Below, one piece after another: positions 1 through 5,980 of a DNA stretch of 6,015 nt. The notes under the pieces are model-generated. The model worked only from the letters and a program-made list of their open reading frames with translations, did no database searches and was not told the origin of the DNA. A program made the position numbers and the translations under genes. Origin of the DNA: Desulforhopalus sp. (GTDB lineage Bacteria; Desulfobacterota; Desulfobulbia; Desulfobulbales; Desulfocapsaceae); contig JALNVI010000113.1 in NCBI GenBank assembly GCA_023231425.1, forward strand, positions 1 through 6,015, given 5' to 3'. Position 1 is the first letter of the stretch. Each line of letters opens with the position of its first letter.

Positions 1-174
1 TACGATTGCCGTTACCGTTATGATTGCTGTCACCGTTACGATTGCCGTTATCGCTACGGTGGCCGTCACCGTGTAGACAAGGCATGCCTTGTCTCTACAA
101 CGGCATTGCGTATTGCGGGTGGCATGTGTTGTGCTGATTTTTACCCGTGGTAATGTGATTCCAGCGTTGTATCC
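1..174. repeat. Tandem duplication, copy 1 (left part cut by window edge)
   Basis: First copy of a non-coding unit that recurs 209 bp further on. Positions 1-118 match 210-327 with about five mismatches, and 14-101 is identical to 223-310 (88 bp). Weaker similarity continues to about 174 (GTGCTGATTTTTAC...ATTCCAGCG against the equivalent stretch ending near 379). The unit holds four 18-bp tandem repeats (2-73), then a palindrome (75-94), then a GC-rich tail. It begins at the window edge, so the array may continue to the left. The repeats are visible directly; the function is unknown. Confidence 0.85.
75..94. repeat. 20-bp perfect palindrome, copy 1
   Basis: AGACAAGGCATGCCTTGTCT equals its own reverse complement. 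The right side continues as CTAC, while the left flank reads GTAG directly before ACAAGG. The left arm thus looks like GTAGAGACAAGGCA with a 2-nt GA deletion. Palindromes of the type GTAGAGAC...GTCTCTAC are dispersed repeats in many bacterial genomes (general knowledge, not checked here). It could form a hairpin or cruciform; no T-run follows on either strand, so it is not a standard terminator. Confidence 0.8.
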
Positions 175-192
175 TTTTGCGATTTATCGGGA

Positions 193-282
193 ACGGTGGC
201 TGTGGCTGTTACGATTGCTGTCACCGTTATGATTGCTGTCACCGTTACGATTGCCGTTATCGCTACGGTGGCCGTCACCGTG
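193..282. repeat. 18-bp tandem repeats (five units)
   Basis: Five consecutive 18-bp units begin at 193, 211, 229, 247 and 265, with an approximate consensus ACGATTGCYGTYACCGTT. Four equivalent units lie at 2-73 in the first copy. Because 18 is a multiple of three, both strands stay open and translate into six-residue repeats, which creates spurious open frames here. There are no unique spacers between units, so this is a minisatellite-like tract and not a CRISPR array. Whether it binds a protein cannot be told. Confidence 0.85.
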
Positions 283-379
283 TAGACAAGGCATGCCTTG
301 TCTCTACAACAGCGTTGCGGATTGCGGAGAGCACAACGCGCCGTGCCGTTTTTTTTACAAATGGTATGGAATTCCACCG
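210..379. repeat. Tandem duplication, copy 2
   Basis: Second copy of the unit at 1-174, with the same order: 18-bp tandem repeats, palindrome, GC-rich tail, then a diverged stretch containing a T-run and ATTCCACCG. The first ~118 bp is about 96% identical to copy 1 and the remainder has diverged more, as in an older duplication whose left part was homogenised or is constrained. Similarity stops near 379, where AT-rich sequence begins. Confidence 0.85.
284..303. repeat. 20-bp perfect palindrome, copy 2
   Basis: The same 20-bp palindrome as at 75-94, in the second tandem copy, with the same missing GA in the left flank. The shared deletion shows that the palindrome had already lost those two bases before the 209-bp unit was duplicated, or that the copies have since been homogenised. 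Confidence 0.8.
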
Positions 380-442
380 TTACCATCACGGTCAATGGTC
401 ATTTCTCAAATTTTATATAAAAAACTTTGTTATTAAATGTTT

Positions 443-480
443 TTCGCCTTTCTTCGTGTTCCTTCGCGTTCTTCGCGGTA
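443..480. repeat. TTCG-phased dispersed repeat
   Basis: The stretch reads as TTCG-centred words spaced about 9-10 bp apart (CTTCGTGTTC, CTTCGCGTT, CTTCGCGG). Read on the minus strand it is a CGAA-phased motif (CCGCGAAGAACGCGAAGG, then AACACGAAG). Short intergenic repeats of this kind are common in several environmental bacterial groups. Similar CGAA-phased words occur at 1880-1914 and 5833-5864. No coding function is supported. Confidence 0.6.
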
Positions 481-497
481 AAAAAATGCCTTACCGC
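475..497. other. Short hairpin GCGGTAA / TTACCGC
   Basis: A 7-bp inverted repeat (475-481 with 491-497) encloses a 9-nt loop rich in A on the plus strand. It lies about 100 bp beyond the end of metF in the direction of metF transcription. No U-tract follows on the minus strand, so it does not fit an intrinsic terminator well. It may simply belong to the dispersed repeat it overlaps. Confidence 0.35.
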
Positions 498-502
498 CTT
501 TT

Positions 503-547
503 GCTTTCTCCTGTCTCCCTTCTCCTGCCTCCCCTTCTCCTGCCCGT
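503..547. repeat. Pyrimidine-rich repeat with 15-bp period
   Basis: The plus strand is almost entirely C and T. The word CTTCTCCTGCC occurs at 519-529 and again at 534-544, preceded by a variant (CTTTCTCCTGTC) at 504-515. Its reverse complement (GGGAGACAGGAGAAAGCAAAAGG) resembles the purine-rich sequence just after metH at 5801-5834, so the metF-metH block is bordered by related repeats in opposite orientation. No gene or terminator is evident between 328 and 598. Confidence 0.6.
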
Positions 548-598
548 TTTTTAGCTTCACCCTTTGTTGTTTCGCTGCACAGCGCAGAGACTACCGAC

Positions 599-1495
599 TC
601 ACGCTTCCGCAGGATCAGGACGAATCCCGAGAATATGGCAGATTGCAAAAGTCATGGCTGCACGATTCAGAGTATAGAAATGGAAATCTTTCACCCCCTC
701 CGCACTCAGACTCCTCACCATATCAATGGCAATACTGGCTCCCACCATCTCGCGTGTGTCCGGGTCGTTATCCAGACCGCTGAAACGATCCGCTATCCAT
801 TCTGGAACATGGACATTGGTCATTTTCGCAAAACGTGCCAGCTGCTTGTAATTCGATACCGGGAGAATACCGGGGACGATCTCAACATCAATACCGACAG
901 CCGCACAGCGGTCACGAAAACGGAGATATGTCTCAACATCAAAAAAGAACTGCGTAATGGCTCTATTCGCCCCTGCATCAATCTTATTTTTTAAATTTAC
1001 CAGATCCGCCTGAGCGCTTTTAGCCTCGGGATGGACTTCCGGGTACGCAGCGACCGAGATATCAAAATCGGAGACCTCTTTCAGCAGCCTGACGAGGTCC
1101 ACCGCATACATGGGGGGCTTCTCACTGGAATCTGGAAGATCTCCCCGCAGAGCAACAATACGCTTGATTCCGATATCAGCATAATCTTTTGCTATGCGGC
1201 GCAACTCCTCCTTTGAAGTATCCACACAGGTCAGATGCGGAGCTGCCTCAATATCTGTATTTTGCTGAATCTGCCTGATAAGGTCATGGGTCCGGGATCT
1301 TTCACTGGCATTTGCACCATACGTGATAGATACAAATTCAGGATGGAGCACTTTGAGCCGCTCAACTGAGGCCCATAACATCTTTTCCATGGCAGGAGTC
1401 TGGGGAGGGAAGAATTCAAAGGAGACTTTGATTCCCTTTAATTGTGTCATCTGATAATTGAGTTGATCCAGATACTGGGCTGGTTGAGCGACCAT
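599..1495 (-). CDS. metF: Methylenetetrahydrofolate reductase MetF
   Basis: MetF is a cytoplasmic flavoprotein that reduces 5,10-methylene-tetrahydrofolate to 5-methyl-tetrahydrofolate with NAD(P)H, supplying the methyl group used by the neighbouring MetH. The product has 298 residues (E. coli: 296) and should form one FAD-binding TIM barrel. Visible signatures are VSFEFFPPQT near residue 24, with Glu27 matching catalytic Glu28 of E. coli; FVSITYGAN at 53-61; EAAPHLTC at 82-89; ALRGDLP with Asp118 matching Asp120; then FDISVAAYPEVHPEAKSAQ, ANRAITQFFFDVE and DFHFYTLNRA. The frame stays open upstream to 1621, but this ATG fits best: AAGGAG sits 8 nt before it, the length matches the family, and the upstream extension runs into a dispersed repeat. 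metF diverges from metH across 615 bp. Nothing appears truncated. The identification is firm; the cofactor preference is inferred from the family. Confidence 0.96.
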   Translation of the reverse strand: MVAQPAQYLDQLNYQMTQLKGIKVSFEFFPPQTPAMEKMLWASVERLKVLHPEFVSITYGANASERSRTHDLIRQIQQNTDIEAAPHLTCVDTSKEELRRIAKDYADIGIKRIVALRGDLPDSSEKPPMYAVDLVRLLKEVSDFDISVAAYPEVHPEAKSAQADLVNLKNKIDAGANRAITQFFFDVETYLRFRDRCAAVGIDVEIVPGILPVSNYKQLARFAKMTNVHVPEWIADRFSGLDNDPDTREMVGASIAIDMVRSLSAEGVKDFHFYTLNRAAMTFAICHILGIRPDPAEA

Positions 1496-1503
1496 TTTTA
1501 CTT

Positions 1504-1509
1504 CTCCTT
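1504..1509 (-). promoter_or_regulatory. Ribosome binding site of metF (decides the start)
   Basis: Read on the minus strand, AAGGAG is followed by an 8-nt spacer (AAGTAAAA) and then ATG at 1495. This supports a start at 1495 over the upstream in-frame codon at 1621, which would add 42 residues that resemble no part of MetF. Confidence 0.85.
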
Positions 1510-1586
1510 GTTGCACCACTGAACGTAACGTGGTCAGTTGATTTTTTTTACAAACGCTTTTCGTCTCTAACTCTTCTTCAGGGTAC

Positions 1587-1640
1587 CTTGAAACAACTTG
1601 TATTTCGTTCCTTCGAGGCACAGAAAGAATTTCACCGCAG
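1587..1640 (+). repeat. Dispersed intergenic repeat, copy 1 of 3
   Basis: The core reads CTTGAAACAACTTGTATTTC, then GTTC, TTCGAGGCACAGAA and ATTTCACCGCAG. Similarity to copy 3 extends further in both directions, roughly 1535-1670 against 1954-2090, for example CAGTT, CGCTTTTCGTCTC and ACAGGAAAA. This copy lies in the metF leader in reverse orientation to that gene and covers the upstream extension of the metF frame. Confidence 0.7.
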
Positions 1641-1747
1641 GCACAACCAGACGGAGACAGGAAAAGTCCACTTGCATGGCATCCTCTCTTTATTAGACGA
1701 CAGAAGGTCTTGTATTTACATATTTCCTTTTCTCTTTGCAGTATATT

Positions 1748-1753
1748 ATTATA
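1748..1753 (-). promoter_or_regulatory. Candidate -10 element for metF
   Basis: On the minus strand this reads TATAAT, a perfect sigma70-type -10 hexamer, inside the most AT-rich part of the intergenic region (1742-1760). No convincing TTGACA-like -35 lies 16-18 nt upstream. If it is used, the metF leader would be about 240 nt and would include copy 1 of the dispersed repeat. This is a weak prediction from sequence alone. Confidence 0.25.
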
Positions 1754-1764
1754 CTATAGTGGAT

Positions 1765-1820
1765 TTTGAAACAGCTTGTATTTCGGTCATATCCGAAGCA
1801 CAGAATGAACTTCACCACAG
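1765..1820 (+). repeat. Dispersed intergenic repeat, copy 2 of 3
   Basis: Same core as copy 1: TTTGAAACAGCTTGTATTTC, followed by CGAAGCACAGAATGAAC and TTCACCACAG. The inner segment TTCGG-TCATAT-CCGAA (1782-1797) could form a small hairpin that the other copies do not preserve exactly. All three copies have the same orientation, at spacings of about 178 and 242 bp. Confidence 0.7.
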
Positions 1821-1879
1821 CTATCACTTTGATATTACTAAGATAATTTATGAATGGAGCGAAGAAGATGGGCGAAAGA

Positions 1880-1914
1880 CCAGCGAACCAGCGAAACACG
1901 CTAAACACACAAAA
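1880..1914. repeat. CGAA/CACA-phased short repeat
   Basis: Words of eight to ten bases follow each other: CCAGCGAA, CCAGCGAAA, CACGCTAAA, CACACAAAA. This is the same style of phased repeat as at 443-480 (reverse strand) and 5833-5864, and is typical of dispersed intergenic repeats. No coding signal accompanies it. Confidence 0.5.
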
Positions 1915-1926
1915 GTCTCTCTCTAT

Positions 1927-1938
1927 AAAAGGCCTTTT
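1927..1938. other. 12-bp palindrome AAAAGGCCTTTT
   Basis: A perfect palindrome that extends into six T on the plus strand. It has an A-run, GGCC and a T-run, but no room for a loop and only a short GC core, so a terminator role is doubtful. It directly adjoins the inverted-repeat arm that starts at 1932. Confidence 0.4.
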
Positions 1939-1971
1939 TTCGCATGTTTAGAGCAGTTTTTTGTTGGCAAA
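1932..1971 (+). repeat. Inverted repeat flanking metH, left arm
   Basis: This 40-bp segment (GCCTTTTTTCGCATG, then GAGCAGTT and GTTGGCAAA) matches the reverse complement of 5941-5980 at about 34 of 40 positions. The arms point toward each other across metH, with about 4 kb between their outer ends. No transposase, direct target duplication or other mobile-element gene lies between them. Confidence 0.65.
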
Positions 1972-2006
1972 AAAATCTTTTATCGTCTCGTCTTTCACAA
2001 GGATCA

Positions 2007-2063
2007 CTTGAAGCAGCTTATATTTCGTTCATCTTCGAGGCCCCCCCATACAGGCAAACACAG
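2007..2063 (+). repeat. Dispersed intergenic repeat, copy 3 of 3
   Basis: CTTGAAGCAGCTTATATTTC, followed by GTTCATCTTCGAGG, matches copies 1 and 2; the 3' half has diverged and contains a run of seven C. It ends about 30 bp before the metH ribosome binding site, so it lies in the metH leader or promoter. It contains TATATT (2019-2024), which could serve as a -10 element with TTCACA (1994-1999) as -35, although the 19-nt spacing is poor. Confidence 0.65.
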
Positions 2064-2095
2064 TTCTCCCACAGGAAAATCCCGCACTCTGTTTG

Positions 2096-2103
2096 AAGGA
2101 AGG
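2096..2103 (+). promoter_or_regulatory. Ribosome binding site of metH (decides the TTG start)
   Basis: AAGGAAGG is followed by a 7-nt spacer (TATACAA) and TTG at 2111. An alternative in-frame TTG at 2093 would place this Shine-Dalgarno sequence inside the coding region. No ATG or GTG occurs in frame close by. Confidence 0.75.
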
Positions 2104-2110
2104 TATACAA

Positions 2111-5100
2111 TTGGCAACAGGTAAAACAGCAGTAGAAAAAGAGCTCGCTCGACGTATTCTCGTTCTTGATGGGGCCATGGGCACCATGATTCAACGATAT
2201 AAACTCACTGAAGAAGATTTCCGTGGTGATCGCTTTGCAGACTCCAGGATTGACCTCAAGGGGGACAATGATCTTCTCTCAATAACCCGCCCGGAGGTTA
2301 TCAGTGAAATCCACGAGGCATATCTCGCCGCCGGAGCGGATATAATAGAAACAAACACGTTCAATGCTACCACCATCGCACAGCATGATTACGCATTGGA
2401 ATCTCTCGCTGAAGAACTGAATCGGGCCAGTGCCGCCCTGGCGCGCGCCGCCGCCGATCGCTGGACAACGGCGGAGAAGCCCCGTTTTGTCGCTGGCATT
2501 GTCGGCCCGACAAACCGAACCTGCTCCATCTCCCCGGATGTCAACGACCCTGCATTTCGCAACATCACCTTCGCAGAGATGGTGAAGGCATACAGCCTCT
2601 CCGTAACCGGTCTCATGGATGGAGGTGCTGATATTATTCTCGTTGAGACGATCTTTGATACCCTCAACGCCAAAGCGGCCCTTTACGCGATCGACGAAGT
2701 TTTTGAAACCCGCGGAGAAAGGCTCCCCGTGATGATTTCCGGGACCATTACCGACGCTTCCGGCCGGACACTTTCCGGCCAGACGGTGGAAGCCTTTTAC
2801 AACTCCCTCCGTCATGCAAAACCCATGAGTTTCGGTTTAAACTGCTCCCTCGGCCCGGCAGAGCTCCGTCAATACGTCTCAGAACTCTCCCGGATCTGCG
2901 AGTGCCCCGTCTCTTCCCACCCAAACGCCGGGCTGCCGAATGCCTACGGCGAGTATGACATGACCCCTGAAGACATGGTCAAGCACGTCAAAGAGTGGGC
3001 TGAAAGTGGCTTTCTCAATATTATTGGCGGCTGCTGTGGAACAACCCCCGACCATATCAGGGCCGTCGCGGAAGCAATGGCAGGTATTCCCCCGCGGCCT
3101 CTGCCGAAAATTGCCCAGGTCTGCCGACTCTCCGGTCTGGAACCATTGACCATTACAAAAGAGAGTCTGTTTATCAATGTCGGAGAACGAACCAATGTAA
3201 CCGGGTCGGCGAAGTTCAAACGTCTGATCAAGGAAGAGAAATACGACGAGGCCCTGCAGGTCGCAGCCGACCAGGTAGAAAACGGTGCCCAGATTATTGA
3301 TGTCAATATGGACGAGGCCATGCTCGACTCAGAGCAGTGCATGGTTCATTTTCTTAACCTGATCGCTGCTGAACCTGATGTGGCACGGGTCCCGATCATG
3401 ATCGACTCCTCGAAATGGTCTGTCATAAAAGCCGGGCTGCAGACCCTTCAGGGAAAAGGTGTGGTGAACTCCATCTCCCTGAAGGAGGGGGAAGAGATCT
3501 TCCTTGACCGCGCCCGGACAGTTCGTCGGTTTGGCGCAGCAGTCATCGTCATGGCCTTTGATGAGAGAGGACAGGCCGACACGGAAAACCGCAAGGTAGA
3601 GATTTGTGGCCGTGCCTGGCACCTTCTGGTGGATAAGGCAGGATTTTCGCCTGAAGATATCATTTTTGACCCCAACATCTTCGCCATCGCCACCGGTATC
3701 GAAGCACACAATAATTACGGGGTCGATTTTATTAAGGCGACCGCACGCATCAAAAAAGATTTTCCCGGTTCGCTCATCTCCGGAGGTGTCTCCAACATTT
3801 CATTCTCCTTTAGAGGCAATAATCCCGTGCGGGAAGCCATTCATGCCGTTTTTCTCTATCATGCGGTGCAGGCTGGAATGGATATGGGGATCGTCAATGC
3901 CGGACAGCTCGCCATCTATGATGACCTGGACCCGGAACTGCGTATCGCCGTTGAAGACGCCGTCCTCAATCGCTGCCCGAATGCGACGGAACGCCTGCTT
4001 GAGATCGCCGAGAAATACCGCGGCCAGGATAAGGAAGAAGATGTTAAAATCGCAAAATGGCGGGAATGGCCGGTCGCTGAACGTCTCGCCCATGCCCTCG
4101 TAAAAGGGATCACCACCTTTATCAATGAAGATACCGAAGAGGCCCGACTGCAGTATGACAAACCTATCGATGTAATCGAAGGCCCCCTCATGGCCGGAAT
4201 GGACAGGGTTGGTGACCTCTTTGGTGCTGGCAAGATGTTTCTGCCCCAGGTGGTAAAGTCGGCACGGGTCATGAAGCAGGCAGTGACGTATCTTGATCCC
4301 TTTATCAATTCATCAAAACAGGCCGGTACGTCTCAGGGGAAGATTGTTATCGGCACGGTCAAGGGAGATGTCCACGACATCGGCAAGAACATTGTTTCCG
4401 TTGTCCTGCAGTGCAATAATTTTGAAGTCATAGATCTCGGTGTCATGGTGCCGTGCGAGACTATTATAGAAACTGCTCTTCGAGAAAAAGCTGACATCAT
4501 CGGCCTGAGCGGCCTGATTACCCCCTCCCTTGAGGAGATGGAGCATATTCTCTCTGAACTTTCCCGACAGAAAATAACTCTCCCCGTCGTCATCAGCGGA
4601 GCCACCACATCGAAAGAACACACGGCCGTTAAATTAACCCGGCACTATGACTCTCCGGTAGTCTATGTTACCAACGCCTCTCGCGCAGTGGGAATTTGCC
4701 GCGCCCTGCTCAGCGAGACCGGGAAAGCAAAATTCTGGGCAGAGACACAGCAGCAGTATGCCAGGATACGAGAAGAATTTACGAATCGAAAAAACAAACC
4801 CGCCTTCACTCTGGAGCAGGCCCAGGCCAGAGCATTTGACGCCTTTTCCGGGGAGTGGGCCGACTATCGCCCTGTCAAGCCCCTGCAACCCGGTGTTCAT
4901 CACTACAAAGCTGTTCCACTCAAGACGTTACGTAAATTCATTAACTGGTATCCATTCTTCAGGGTGTGGTCTCTCCCCGGAACGTATCCTGATTTTGACG
5001 ATACAGTAAAGGGAGTGGAAGCACGTAAAGTCTGGGAGGATGCCAACGCCCTGCTGGACGTAATCGCTGAAAACAACTCACTTCATCCTGCTGGAATTCT

Positions 5101-5779
5101 TGGAATTTTCCCCGCCCAGAGCGCAGGGGATGATATTCAGATATTTACGGATGAGTCGCGCACCGAGCTACGCGGGACGGCACACTGCCTGCGTCAGCAG
5201 AAGATACGCGAAAACAGCCCGGGCTGTCGGGCATTGAGCGATTTTATCGCCCCGGCGGAGAGGTATCCTGACTGGCTGGGAGCCTTTGCTGCCACTGCAG
5301 GAATTGAAGAGACCGCAATGGTGAATGCCTGTAAGGAGGCCGGAGATGATTATAATGCCATCCTCCTGCAGGCGACATGCGATCGCCTCGCTGAAGCCAT
5401 GGTCGAATATATGCACATGGAGCTGCGAACACGCCTCTGGGGATATGCACCGGACGAGAAGCTGGACCTCAGCACATTAATTCAGGAGAGATTCGTTGGA
5501 ATCCGCCCGGCCCCAGGCTATCCCGCCTGTCCGGACCACTCCGAAAAAAGAGGAATCTGGGATCTCCTTGATGTAGAGAAACAACTTGGCATGAAATTGA
5601 CAGAAAACTGCGCCATGTGGCCCGCCTCCTCTGTATCAGGGTGGTATTTCAGCCACCCTGCAGCTAAATATTTTGTCCTGGGAAAGATCCAGCCTGATCA
5701 GGCGGAAGATTATGCAAAACGGAAGGGCTGGAATGCCGGGCAGATGCGTAAATGGCTTGCTGTTTCCATGGAAGAGTGA
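2111..5779 (+). CDS. metH: Cobalamin-dependent methionine synthase MetH
   Basis: MetH is a large cytoplasmic enzyme that transfers the methyl group of 5-methyl-tetrahydrofolate, via methylcobalamin, to homocysteine. The TTG start at 2111 gives 1222 residues (E. coli: 1227) and puts 14 residues before RILVLDG, as in E. coli. Module 1 (about 15-325) binds homocysteine through zinc: Cys245 in GLNCSLGP and Cys308/Cys309 in GGCCGTTP. Module 2 (about 350-620) binds folate: INVGERTNVTGSAKF, DPNIFAIATGIE, SFSFRGNNPVREA. Module 3 has a helical cap (about 650-735) and a cobalamin Rossmann domain with GDVHDIGKN, in which His755 is the cobalt ligand and Asp753 and Ser806 complete the ligand triad. Module 4 (about 895-1222) is the AdoMet-dependent reactivation domain, with RPAPGYPACPDH (Arg1132, Tyr1137) and SVSGWYFSHP. 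Asn945 replaces an otherwise typical Asp (E. coli Asp946). Reactivation needs a flavodoxin-type reductant not encoded here. Confidence 0.97.
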   Translation: MATGKTAVEKELARRILVLDGAMGTMIQRYKLTEEDFRGDRFADSRIDLKGDNDLLSITRPEVISEIHEAYLAAGADIIETNTFNATTIAQHDYALESLAEELNRASAALARAAADRWTTAEKPRFVAGIVGPTNRTCSISPDVNDPAFRNITFAEMVKAYSLSVTGLMDGGADIILVETIFDTLNAKAALYAIDEVFETRGERLPVMISGTITDASGRTLSGQTVEAFYNSLRHAKPMSFGLNCSLGPAELRQYVSELSRICECPVSSHPNAGLPNAYGEYDMTPEDMVKHVKEWAESGFLNIIGGCCGTTPDHIRAVAEAMAGIPPRPLPKIAQVCRLSGLEPLTITKESLFINVGERTNVTGSAKFKRLIKEEKYDEALQVAADQVENGAQIIDVNMDEAMLDSEQCMVHFLNLIAAEPDVARVPIMIDSSKWSVIKAGLQTLQGKGVVNSISLKEGEEIFLDRARTVRRFGAAVIVMAFDERGQADTENRKVEICGRAWHLLVDKAGFSPEDIIFDPNIFAIATGIEAHNNYGVDFIKATARIKKDFPGSLISGGVSNISFSFRGNNPVREAIHAVFLYHAVQAGMDMGIVNAGQLAIYDDLDPELRIAVEDAVLNRCPNATERLLEIAEKYRGQDKEEDVKIAKWREWPVAERLAHALVKGITTFINEDTEEARLQYDKPIDVIEGPLMAGMDRVGDLFGAGKMFLPQVVKSARVMKQAVTYLDPFINSSKQAGTSQGKIVIGTVKGDVHDIGKNIVSVVLQCNNFEVIDLGVMVPCETIIETALREKADIIGLSGLITPSLEEMEHILSELSRQKITLPVVISGATTSKEHTAVKLTRHYDSPVVYVTNASRAVGICRALLSETGKAKFWAETQQQYARIREEFTNRKNKPAFTLEQAQARAFDAFSGEWADYRPVKPLQPGVHHYKAVPLKTLRKFINWYPFFRVWSLPGTYPDFDDTVKGVEARKVWEDANALLDVIAENNSLHPAGILGIFPAQSAGDDIQIFTDESRTELRGTAHCLRQQKIRENSPGCRALSDFIAPAERYPDWLGAFAATAGIEETAMVNACKEAGDDYNAILLQATCDRLAEAMVEYMHMELRTRLWGYAPDEKLDLSTLIQERFVGIRPAPGYPACPDHSEKRGIWDLLDVEKQLGMKLTENCAMWPASSVSGWYFSHPAAKYFVLGKIQPDQAEDYAKRKGWNAGQMRKWLAVSMEE

Positions 5780-5848
5780 TATGCCCAAACCTGAAAAATA
5801 GAGACGGGAGAAAGGAAAAAGCAAAAGCAAAGGGAACCACGAATGGAC

Positions 5849-5878
5849 ACGAATGAACACGAATAATTACTCATTCGT
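5849..5878. other. Hairpin ACGAATGA / TCATTCGT after metH
   Basis: An 8-bp inverted repeat (5849-5856 with 5871-5878) has a 14-nt loop and lies 70 bp beyond the metH stop. It is AT-rich and is followed by AATCGCC and an A-run, not a T-run, so it is not a typical intrinsic terminator. It is the best stem I could find near the metH 3' end and may be an accident of the repeat sequence. Confidence 0.3.
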
Positions 5879-5940
5879 AATCGCCAAAAAAAGCAAGAAA
5901 GGAGACGGGAGGCAGGGAAAGGCGGAACAGCGAAAAACTT

Positions 5941-5980
5941 TTTGCCAACGAATAACTGCTCCAGTCATGCGAATAAAGGC
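5941..5980 (-). repeat. Inverted repeat flanking metH, right arm
   Basis: The reverse complement reads GCCTTTATTCGCATG, then GAGCAGTTATTCGTTGGCAAA, and pairs with 1932-1971 at about 85% identity over 40 bp. Beyond the core, both arms continue into A/T runs (AAGTTTTTCG against AAAATCTTTT) where similarity fades. This arm sits between the two ACGAATGAAC-type repeats. Confidence 0.65.

Larger units (their letters stand above)
1496..2110. other. Divergent metF-metH intergenic region
   Basis: This 615-bp region separates the two start codons and must hold the promoters of both genes. It is lower in GC than the genes and is largely filled with dispersed repeats (1587-1640, 1765-1820, 1880-1914, 1932-1971, 2007-2063). 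The open frames crossing it (for example 1588-2124 plus and 1693-1908 minus) are composed of repeat sequence and resemble no protein I know. I looked for cobalamin, SAM-I and SAH riboswitch cores and for MetJ-type AGACGTCT boxes, and saw none by eye. Confidence 0.75.

Noticed and set aside
193..282. Possible CRISPR array
   Set aside because: The 18-bp units are directly adjacent with no unique spacers, are shorter than typical CRISPR repeats, and no cas gene is present.
177..554. Open frame with Tyr/Cys/His/Arg six-residue repeats on the plus strand, and a Thr/Val/Ala-rich frame on the minus strand (141-395)
   Set aside because: The repetitive peptides are a by-product of 18-bp DNA repeats. 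Neither frame has a convincing ribosome binding site or resemblance to a known family, and the composition is biased.
427..994. Plus-strand frames overlapping metF (427-783, 635-994)
   Set aside because: They are antisense shadows of the well-supported metF gene or low-complexity pyrimidine translation.
1496..1621. N-terminal extension of MetF to 1621
   Set aside because: The extra 42 residues match no part of MetF and derive partly from the dispersed repeat. The ATG at 1495 has a strong Shine-Dalgarno sequence and gives the usual family length.
1588..2124. 178-residue open frame between metF and metH
   Set aside because: It consists of intergenic repeat sequence, overlaps the metH start in another frame, and shows no family motif.
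2279..5450. Several 60-180 residue frames within metH on both strands, such as 3606-4103 plus and 2279-2815 minus
   Set aside because: metH is intact from end to end with all domains in frame. The others are shadows with no recognisable motifs.
5636..5860. Minus-strand 74-residue frame beginning FIRVHSWF-like
   Set aside because: This peptide is a known translation artefact of ACGAATGAACACGAA-type repeats, and its remainder is antisense to the metH 3' end.
5780..5900. Intrinsic terminator for metH
   Set aside because: The only stem found (5849-5878) is AT-rich and lacks a following T-run.
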